A stretch of DNA of 6,657 bases from Thermoplasmata archaeon (lineage in GTDB: Archaea > Thermoplasmatota > Thermoplasmata > RBG-16-68-12 > JAGMCJ01): contig JAGMCJ010000091.1 of the NCBI GenBank assembly GCA_023129265.1, positions 1 through 6,657 of the forward strand. Reading direction: 5' to 3'. Both the position numbers and the translations under genes were made by a program. This document shows positions 1 to 6,657 of the stretch, one piece after another (within the stretch, counting starts at the first letter, position 1; the number at the start of each line of letters is the position of its first letter). Below the pieces are notes generated by a model. The model made no database searches and was not told the DNA's origin. It saw only the letters and a program-made list of their open reading frames with translations.

Positions 1-340
1 ATACGTCCCTCCCGAGCCGCATATCGCCGAAAGAATCGACACGTACTCGTCCGACGGCGGCATGGCTCCCAGCAACCTGAATTCCTCTATCAATCATGGC
101 GTTCAGGCCGCCTGGGAAAGGGGGTGGAAAGGAGACGGAGTCAAGATTGCCGTCATCGATGACGGCGTTGACTTCGCACATCCCGAGCTATTCGCGAAGG
201 GTATGCGGTTCGATGTTTCTCTCCTGGATCCCGGGATACTGGCGGACAGGCCCCATCTGCAGTATTATGATGGATGGCCCATGGCATACGACCCCGCTTC
301 TCTCGCTTCCTACATCACGAATGGAGGCTTTCCATTTGCC
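1..340 (+). other. Catalytic core segment 1 (prodomain end, Asp motif)
   Basis: Residues 1-113. A short linker leads into INHGVQAAWERGWKGDG, the usual approach to the first catalytic strand of S8 proteases. This is followed by VKIAVIDDGVDFAHPEL, with catalytic Asp53 in the Asp-Asp-Gly form of the motif. Met21 (base 62) is not a credible start: the frame is open and protein-like before it, and a secreted subtilase needs a signal peptide and prodomain that are absent from the window. The segment runs on through DGWPMAYDPASL, which I take as still belonging to the protease core rather than to the insert. Confidence 0.9.
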
Positions 341-3300
341 ATAGACGCTACGGAATCGTGGTACGCGAACACGACTTCCACGGACAGGAATGTGACGCAC
401 AAGATCAGGGTAGACGGCAGGAACGACTTCTGGGACGATCGGAGTGAGCTCGTTGCCACCGACTCGAACTCTGACATAGGGCTGGACCCATCCCCTCCGC
501 CGGACCAAGGGAACGATTTCAACCTATTCTCGCTATATGTCTCTCAGGACAAGTTCAACTGGTATTTCGGGTTCAACACTCTCACCAACCAGACGAACGT
601 GTCTTTCGGGGTCTACATAAACACGACGTGGCCAGGCGGAGCGACGGACGACCCCGCAGGCAAGTACATCAACGCCGTTGCCGAGCACGCTCCGGAGTTT
701 GCCGTCTATATGACTCACAACGGACTCCAGCCAAAGGGGCGCTGGGACAAGAACGACACGATTGAGAACGCCACTGTATACAAGTGGGAAGGTCTAGGAT
801 GGGACAGTGGCGTAAACATCACCGAGGAGCAAATCAAGGGGAACATCTCATACAGCGGATGGGACTTTGAACTAAAGAAGGCATTCGTTGAGTTCAGCAT
901 TCCCCGAAAGTACATCGGAGACCCCGCCGAGATTTCGGTGGAACTCTTCTCGTGCGGCGTGAACGCTTCGCATGCCATGGACACCGTATACAGTGATGTG
1001 AACGTGGACTTCATCACGCCGCAGTGGGACACCAACTACACGACACTGTCGGCGTTCACGGTCGTGGGCCGGGGATTCTGGAATCACACGTATACAAGGC
1101 CAAACGATTATGTCCAAGGAAAGCTCAACGAAAACTTCTCGTGGCCTCTCGAGTACATCGTGACCAATACAAGTAAGAGCGGTGACTACCTCTTCGCTGA
1201 TCATCCTGACGAGAACTACCCACTCTCCAGGGTCCTGGTCGTCGACGAAGCCCAGTCTCATGTCTATGACACCGTCTACGTAGACCTTGACCACAACAAG
1301 GACTTCCGAAATGACAAGCCGATCAAGAAGCTGGGCAAGTACGACGCGAACATGGTATGGCATCCCGTGGACTGGGTCGGTCAGGGCACTATCCATGATG
1401 AGACTTGTCTCGCGGACTTCTTTGATCCTGCTCTGGGGGTGTCATCCGTGGATTGGTCGCCGGATGGGACCAAGATCGCATCGGCCTCCCTCGACCACAC
1501 TGTAATCGTGTGGTACGCTTCCAACGGATCAATGCTCTCCTATCTGAACGCTCACATGGGAAGGGTCAGGGACGTGCAGTGGTCACCGACAGATGCGAAC
1601 CGTCTCGCGGCCGCGTATGACGATCGCTCAGGCAACGGTGACAACAACGTTGTCATCTGGAACACGGCAACCGAGGAAATCGAGAAGGTTCTTGTCGGAC
1701 ACACCTCTGGTGTGAAGTCCATTGCATGGGCACCGTCAGGCAATAAGCTGGTTTCTGGCTCGGTGGACGGAACGGTCAAGGTGTGGGACGTTGTCAGTCA
1801 AACGTCCATGGACTTGACGACGTACACGGACGAAGTGACATCTGTTGACTGGTCCTTCCTGGACAGGATCGCATCGGCATCTCTCGACGACAGCATCATG
1901 ATACACAATCCAAGCGGTACTCCCAATAGGAGCTTCAGCTACTCTTCGCCCACTGCGATTGCATTCAATCCGAATGGGACGCGCCTTGCAATCGCCGACG
2001 GGAATAATGGGTCGCTCATCGTGAGGAACGTCGTGGGCCCCGCGGAGGGCAGCCAGGAGTACGCCCACGGCCTGGCCAAGACGATTCTGGACATCTCCTG
2101 GTCGGATGATGGAACACTGCTTCTGACGACCTCGAGTGCCTTGTTCGCGGGCGACAATACGCTCGTTCTCTGGGATGTGACGTACCTGAACAACTACACG
2201 TACAAAGTGCGCGTAGCGGGAGCACACGACGAGATTGTGGACCAGAAACTCACGAAGAGGTGGGTCGGGGGCGCGGACTTCGCCCCGAACGGTACGTGGG
2301 TCGTGACTGGCGGCGAGGATAGGAACGTCAAACTCTGGGAATACCTGACCGTTCCATTCGATGACCTGGTTGAGAGGGCGGTTCTCTCGGAGCACACGAT
2401 TGGCTCGCTCGACTACACAAGATGGAACACTGGAGACGGGATTGACGACGTTTCCGGCGGTATCGTCTACTTCATTGCTCAGAACTACTGGGACGCTGGG
2501 AATGAGACTCTGATCCGGGTTCCGATTCCGTACTCCGATGTCTACCTCGAGCGGATTGGTAAAATAGAAGAACAAGTGATTCCCGAGAACGGGACGCTGG
2601 TCGCCTTCATGGGTGCCCTTGACCTCGACTTCGGTCACGGCACGCTCATAGCTTCGAGTATTGTGGGCAAAGGGATCAGCACGTACTATGACGATTCGCA
2701 AATGGACGAGCCGTCGGAGCCTCAAGTCATTGGCTTTGCCCCTGAGGCCGAGATCCTCCCCATCGCGAACATCTACTACGGAAGCTACGTCGAGGGATGG
2801 CTCTTCGCCATCCAAGGCTATGATGGGGAACCGAACACAGGGGACGAGGCAAACATAGTCTCCAACAGTTTCGGATTCCCTGGCACATATGAGGCAGGTC
2901 TCGACCCTATGTCGCGGTTCCTTGACTGGTTGGTGAACAAGGAGGCAGAGAACAAGGTGGTCTTTACCGTCTCGGCGGGCAACGCGGGTCATGGATACGG
3001 CACAATCACGAGTCCCGCCACGTCCACGGGAGTTGTCTCTGTGGGGTCCTCGACGGACTTCCAGTACAGGCGGATAGCGGGGCTGGAAAGCGGCATGAAT
3101 CCCAATTTCGGTGAGATCGCCGCTGAGTCCAGCAGGGGTCCGAGCGCCATGGGAATGCCGGAGCCTGACGTCGTCACGAACGGAAGGATGGCGTTCGGAG
3201 CTACGCCGCTCAATCAGGTCCAGCACAGGCCGTATGATGGAGCAAGAGCCACGAACCTTTGGGCGGGCACGAGTTTGGCATCGCCCTGCACAGCCTCGAT

Positions 3301-6300
3301 TCTCGCGCTCATTTATCAGGCGTACAAGCACAGACACGGAGAGTTTCCGAATGCCACGACGGCACAGTCCATTCTCATGAGCAGTGCGGACGATCTGAGC
3401 TATGACGTTCTGTCTCAAGGCGCAGGCCGGACCAATGCCGACAGGGCGACGAGGATCGCCTACGACGAGGACGGCTTCGCAGTGTCTCCCAATTCGTGGG
3501 TTCCGGGTGATTACAGGGGGACGAAATATGAGGCATTCCCTCGTCTCATTCGAGCGGATGAGACAGACACTCAGGACTTCCTCGTGACCAATCACAATCC
3601 CAACGGTTTGGAGGAAGTTCTGATATCGGATGCGGTCTTCAAGAGGATTGACACGCTGAACTACAGCTTCACGACCGCGTCAGAGAACGAAGCCGTGTGG
3701 ACGGTCATCAGGATGATGGACACCACCGGGATGACGGAGGATCCAGGCATCTATGACTCGTTTGGAACGAAGATAACTGACATCGACGTCACGAACTGGC
3801 TGGAGACAGATCTCCTCAAGATTACTGTTTACACGAACCAGAGCCTTCTCGATACGAACTTGGATGGCACGACGGACAAGAGCTACTTCCTTGACATTTA
3901 CGACTGGACTTGGCGGGGAATTGGGATGAAGGCCAATCCCGCCGTCGCCAGTTTCAGCGATCTTAACCGAATGCTGATAGCCTATCCCGATGCCAACATC
4001 TACGAAGCGAGGATACACCACCCCGCGCAGAGAACGCATGATGGGCTCGTCATTGGCGTGAGGCCGGGGATTCAGGCGGGAAAGCCAGGGGCCCCGGACG
4101 TCCATTTCAAGGTGGCTCTGGACTTCTACAAGAAGCAGGACTGGAACTGGCTTTCAACTTCCTCCAACTCTCTGACTCTTGACCCGCTCGGCTCTCTGAA
4201 CGATGCCGGCACTTTCACAGCCACGATGACCGTTGGCTCCGACGCCACCGTCGGGTCCTACGAAGGGGCCATCTATCTGAGAGGAGACATAGGGCGGAAA
4301 AATGAGACGTTCATAAGCGAGAACATGGTACAACGGTACGCCCGCCCGAGCAAGACGCCGATCAAGACGGCTGCTGTCTGGCGGGACGGGATGCCCCAAA
4401 TGGAAGGGACGCACTACACACTGTATCCCGAGACCGGAATCGTGTACTTCACGAATCCGCTCTTCCCGTTCACGAATGTGACGATAGACTACGAGTACTA
4501 CAACGTCACGACAATCCCCGTTCTTGTCAACGTCCCGTCAGACGTCACCCAGTTCCAGTTCGGCGGCTTCCCGGCTGGACAAGACGATTTGTATGGGAAC
4601 ATGGTCCACGGAGGATTCGGGAACGGCAAGAAGTCCGGCGATTGGCGGTACTACTTCGTGGACGTGCCGGATGAGGGACAGTTCACGAGTGCTGGATCGG
4701 TGAAGTTCCTGTTGGATATCGTGTGGGACTATGACATGACAGACATAAACGCATTCGCCTTCGGCCGCGGTGGAAGCTCTGTATACACCGACGCGGTGTT
4801 CGAGATATCGCGATACGGTCCGTACATATTCCACAAGAACTTCGGCGGTAGCGAGGAGACCACCTCGGTTTATACGACGACGGGCGGGAATGAGGAGATA
4901 GTCGCGCCGACCATCATCGGCGGGCTGGATGTGATAGCCATCCAACACCGCGCGCTGAACGGGACGGTTCACGAAGAGACCGTCTCGGGGAATGTAAACA
5001 CGATGGAGGTCATACCCTCGATGCTGAGCATCAGCACGAACAACTTGAGCGGGAAGAGAGACATCTACATCCATTCCGCTACTGATTGGCAGGGCGTCGG
5101 TGGAGTTTCGGCGGGCCCGTCGTTGCCTATCGAACTGAAAAACGTGACCGTCTTCCAGGACAAGACCGAGGGAGCGAACTTCATCGAGATCCTTTCCAAA
5201 GCGAAGTACACAAAGATCGTCAAGGTGAGACCCAGCGCGCTGATATTCGATGTCCACATCACGAGCGATCGAGAGACGACGGCCAAGTCATGTCGTGATC
5301 TCGACCTTGGGATATTCCTCGACGGAAAGGGCACTGGGAACGTCCCCGACGGTGAGGCTCAGCCTGAGGAGTTCATCGCCTATGATGCGGACGCAGACGC
5401 GGACGAGCATGTCAGGCTGATTCGACCAACGGCAGAAGACGATCCTGATACGCTGGGCATCAATGAGGCCGAGACGGGAGCCCCCTACCTCATCAAGGTC
5501 CTCGGTTTCTCCGTCTTTGCCGGTTCCGAGGGCACATTCAACATGGACATATCCCTCGTGCAGGGCGAGGGATTCGAGATAGAGGGAACGACAGCAGACC
5601 TCGTTCCAGCGGGTGCGATTACAAAGGTCATATTGAAGTGGAATCTGGCGGGAAGCACGCAGGACTCCCAGATGCTTGGTGCGCTCTATGTCGGCCCAGC
5701 CAAGGCGCCTCTAACGGTACTCGTGCCAGTGGAACTGAACGTGGACAGGGTCGCGCCGGCGATGACAGGCCTCACGATCCAGTCGACCAGCAACATGGTC
5801 AACTATACTGGTCAGATCAGGGTAACGGAAGGAGACATTGGTTTCAGCATCGCAGTCTCCGACCCGAAGACCGCTGTCTACAAGGGAGGTGAGCTCGATC
5901 CGGAAAGCGCCGAGGTGTGGTTCGACGGGGAGAACGTCACCTCTCAGGCCAATGTGCTCATTCCATTTGACGAGGATCCGAAGGAAGGGTATGGCTACTG
6001 GGGCGGTACGCTGAGCTTTGTCCCGCTCGCACCCATTCCTGACGGCGTCCACAACATCACATTTGTGATATACGACATCGCAGGTAACCTGGCGCAGCAG
6101 ACGTTCCATTTCACTGTGGACTCGAGTGCTCCGCAGATCACAGTCGACCAACCTGCAACGTTCCACACACAGGACGACAGGGCGCTGATAAGCGGCGTAA
6201 CGGACAGGGGCACGACGGTCATAATCAGAGACGAGGAGGTCCCCGTGGACAGCGACGGGCGCTTCGAGAAGGCCGTGACGTTGACGGCCGGAGAGAACAT

Positions 6301-6657
6301 CATTGTCGTGAAGGCGATTGACTGGTTCGCCACCGATGAGCACATCCCCGCGAACTCTGCGACCGTGTACATCACAGTTATCTCCGATTCTCTACAGCCT
6401 TCGATGGATCTCCCAGAGATGAGTCTGATTACGAACGAGGAGACTCTGGCTTTCCGCGGACAGGTCGAAGATTTCATCTCGCCGCTCGTGCCGAATGACC
6501 TGACAACCCTTAGTCTTCAGGTCGCGGACATCGACGTCCCCGTCCAGAGCGACGGCTCCTTCTACGCCGTCATACCGCTCCCGCTCGAGGGAGAGAACAA
6601 CATCACCTTCCTCCTCTCCGATCCCGCGGGGAACACCGCGAACGAGAGCAGAGTTGT
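1..6657 (+). CDS. Giant pyrolysin-like S8 (subtilisin) serine protease with inserted WD40 propeller; partial at both ends
   Basis: One frame, first full codon at base 2, stays open for 2,218 codons to the right edge. It hydrolyses peptide bonds through an Asp/His/Ser triad: Asp53 in AVIDDGVDF, His879 in FGHGTLIASS, Ser1091 in WAGTSLASP. Asn994 in VSAGN is the oxyanion-hole residue, and NSFG (955-958) and SSRGP (1043-1047) are further family motifs. The Asp-His gap of 826 residues is far above the usual few tens, and also above pyrolysin and tripeptidyl-peptidase II, which carry smaller inserts at this place. Two modules fill it: a sandwich-like domain and a seven-bladed WD40 propeller. After Ser come more than 1,000 residues of beta-rich domains ending in Ig-like repeats. 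The signal peptide and most of the prodomain would lie upstream, and any membrane anchor downstream. Some 37 N-x-S/T sequons and only four cysteines (318, 469, 1096, 1764) fit an extracellular archaeal glycoprotein. Assignment to S8 is secure; the natural substrate is unknown. Confidence 0.96.
398..1006 (+). other. Insert A: CBM9/DOMON-like beta-sandwich domain in the Asp-His loop
   Basis: Residues about 133-335. The pattern resembles extracellular CBM9/DOMON-like sandwiches. It opens with KIRVDGRNDFWDD, then an Asp-rich turn, FNLFSLYVSQDKFNWYFGF, FGVYINTTW, the aromatic strand YKWEGLGW and finally FVEFSIPRKYIG followed by EISVELFSCG. Such domains in other proteins bind sugars, haem or other ligands. 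No ligand can be assigned here. Sequons are dense: 14 N-x-S/T sites fall within roughly residues 120-375. The fold is assigned from remembered sequence patterns, not from a profile search, so the boundaries and family are approximate. Confidence 0.5.
1007..1430 (+). other. Core-like linker between the two inserts, with candidate calcium loop
   Basis: Residues about 336-477. The segment LSRVLVVDE followed by VYDTVYVDLDHNKDFRNDKP (421-440) resembles the stretch found between Asp and His in pyrolysin-like archaeal subtilases. TNTSKSGDYLFADHPDEN just before it has the same flavour. Asp428, Asp430, Asn432, Asp434 and Asp438 form a DxDxNxDxxxD array that could hold calcium, as surface loops of thermostable subtilases often do. 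The last part, around WHPVDW and DETCLADFFDP (Cys469), joins directly to the first propeller blade and may supply its closing strand. Confidence 0.55.
1436..2350 (+). repeat. Seven-bladed WD40 beta-propeller inserted in the protease domain
   Basis: Residues 479-783 divide into seven WD40 units at about 480-518, 519-567, 568-608, 609-647, 648-690, 691-742 and 743-783. Each has the V-x-[SD]-[VIL]-x-[WF]-[SAN]-P-x-G type first strand, and most end in a W-D-like dipeptide strand. Unit 3 is the clearest: GHTSGVKSIAWAPSGNK, LVSGSVDGTVKVWD. Terminal strands read VIVWY, VVIWN, VKVWD, IMIHN, LIVRN, LVLWD and VKLWE, so units 4 and 5 have lost the Trp. Units average about 44 residues, normal for WD40, and seven is the commonest number. 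WD40 propellers are binding platforms without catalysis of their own. Here the likely roles are substrate capture or gating of the active site, which is inference. It is not a separate gene, because the frame is continuous across both junctions. Confidence 0.93.
2402..3460 (+). other. Catalytic core segment 2 (His, oxyanion Asn, Ser motifs)
   Basis: Residues 801-1153. Core sequence resumes with LDYTRWNTGDGIDDVSGG and VPIPYSDVY, then reaches His879 in HGTLIASSIVGKG. The substrate-binding strand IVSNSFG (Asn955), oxyanion-hole Asn994 in TVSAGN, ITSPATSTGVVSVGS, SSRGP at 1043, EPDVV and the nucleophile Ser1091 in AGTSLASPCTAS all follow in the normal order. The C-terminal helix region ends with QGAGRTNADRATRIA, matching the usual GxGxxNxxxA end of S8 domains. 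His to Ser spacing is 212 residues, somewhat longer than subtilisin's 157 but ordinary for pyrolysin-like enzymes. Cys1096, five residues after the nucleophile, is a minor oddity. No triad residue is missing, so the enzyme should be active. Confidence 0.95.
3461..4576 (+). other. Post-catalytic beta-sandwich region with a nested module
   Basis: Residues about 1154-1525. These look like Fn3-like or related all-beta domains that commonly follow S8 cores. DTQDFLVTNHNP (1189 on) is a typical first strand. DTNLDGTTDKSYFLDIYDW holds an Asp/Asn turn that could bind calcium. LNDAGTFTATMTVGSDATVG and SYEGAIYLRGD (to 1429) are the end of a sandwich whose last strand appears to be IPVLVNVPSD (1505-1514). 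Between them, about residues 1431-1503 form a small separate unit with the pattern YTLYPETGIVYFTNPL then VTIDYEYYN, as described in the findings. Precise family names cannot be given from sight. Confidence 0.6.
4577..5740 (+). other. C-terminal beta-rich region including a PPC-like segment
   Basis: Residues about 1526-1913. The region opens with a Gly-rich turn and DWRYYFVDVPDEG (1547 on), a pattern I associate with the middle region of large archaeal subtilases. SCRDLDLGIFLDGKG (1763 on), EEFIAYDADADADEHV (1789-1804) and later GAPYLIKVLGFSVFAG together resemble a bacterial pre-peptidase C-terminal (PPC) jelly roll, which has a DLDL strand, an Asp/Glu loop and a Y-x-V-x-V strand. The short alternating Asp-Ala tract sits in a loop. 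The following LVPAGAITKVILKWNLAG to VPVELNV looks like one more sandwich. Likely roles are stabilising the protease or forming a stalk. The PPC call is moderate, the rest low. Confidence 0.5.
5741..6657 (+). repeat. Tandem Ig-like domains, running off the right edge
   Basis: Residues 1914-2218. Three Ig-like units are visible. Unit 1 starts at VDRVAPAM and ends in HNITFVIYDIAGNLA and FHFTVD. Unit 2 (2039 on) starts VDSSAPQITVDQP and contains VPVDSDGRFEKAVTL, then GENIIVVKAID. Unit 3 (2129 on) contains FRGQVED, VPVQSDGSFYAVIPL, then GENNITFLLSDPAGN, and is cut by the window edge. The shared pattern (V-x-x-DG-x-F, then GEN-x-I, then D-x-AGN) resembles the Glucodextran_B and bacterial Ig-like families, used in surface proteins as spacers or binding modules. 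More units, and perhaps a membrane anchor, are expected downstream. Confidence 0.75.

Noticed and set aside
62..64. In-frame ATG (Met21) as the start of the protease
   Set aside because: The frame is open and protein-like before it. Starting here would leave a secreted subtilase without a signal peptide or prodomain.
1280..1321. Dockerin or canonical EF-hand repeat at residues 428-439
   Set aside because: There is only one loop, position 12 is Lys rather than Asp/Glu, and no flanking dockerin helix pair is seen. A generic calcium loop is the most that can be said.
715..1396. Overlapping minus-strand open frames opposite insert A
   Set aside because: They overlap each other in different frames and overlap the well-supported plus-strand frame. 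No independent coding evidence was seen.
1436..2350. WD40 region as a separate gene or a mis-joined contig
   Set aside because: The frame is continuous across both junctions, and the protease core resumes in the right order afterwards with no stop or start between. A mis-assembly keeping frame at both ends is unlikely, though read data would settle it.
1736..3595. 619-codon open frame on the minus strand, the longest closed open frame in the window
   Set aside because: It lies opposite the propeller and the His/Asn/Ser motifs of the protease. Its translation is Arg/Val/His-rich with no recognisable motif. It is the expected by-product of G/C-rich third positions on the plus strand.
4538..6343. 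Minus-strand open frames of 239 and 210 codons (4538-5257 and 5711-6343)
   Set aside because: Both are antisense to the C-terminal beta-domains of the protease, have Arg/Val/Asp-skewed compositions, and show no family motif or credible gene start.

Overview
The whole 6.66 kb window lies inside one gene. A single plus-strand reading frame (first complete codon at base 2) runs from edge to edge without a stop. It encodes at least 2,218 residues, and both its start and its end lie outside the window. No intergenic DNA, promoter, RNA gene, terminator, mobile element or CRISPR array is visible. Residue numbers below count from the codon at base 2 as residue 1.

The product is a giant exported subtilisin-like serine protease (peptidase family S8, pyrolysin-like). 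All catalytic motifs can be read: Asp53 (IDDG), His879 (HGTLIAS), the oxyanion-hole Asn994 (SAGN) and Ser1091 (GTSLASP). Asp and His are 826 residues apart, against about 32 in subtilisin. The intervening DNA encodes two extra folded modules. The first (about residues 133-335) looks like a CBM9/DOMON-type beta-sandwich. The second (about residues 479-783) is a seven-bladed WD40 beta-propeller. Between and after them, pyrolysin-like core sequence resumes and leads to the His motif. The window's main novelty is therefore a protease whose catalytic domain is split by a complete WD40 propeller.

Layout: bases 1-340, end of the prodomain/linker and the Asp segment; 398-1006, sandwich-like insert; about 1007-1430, core-like linker with a possible calcium loop; 1436-2350, WD40 propeller; 2402-3460, His, Asn and Ser segments of the catalytic core; 3461-4576, post-catalytic beta-sandwich region with a small nested module; about 4577-5740, a further beta-rich region with a PPC-like segment; 5741-6657, tandem Ig-like repeats that continue past the right edge.

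The organism is most likely an uncultured archaeon, and Thermoplasmatota is my best guess. This is inference from the pyrolysin-like architecture, about 37 N-glycosylation sequons, only four cysteines, frequent AGG and ATA codons, and G/C-rich third positions. No 16S or other marker is present to confirm it. The likely working arrangement is a secreted or cell-surface protease. The inserts probably control substrate access or binding, and the C-terminal beta-domains act as a stalk or as adhesion and stabilising modules.
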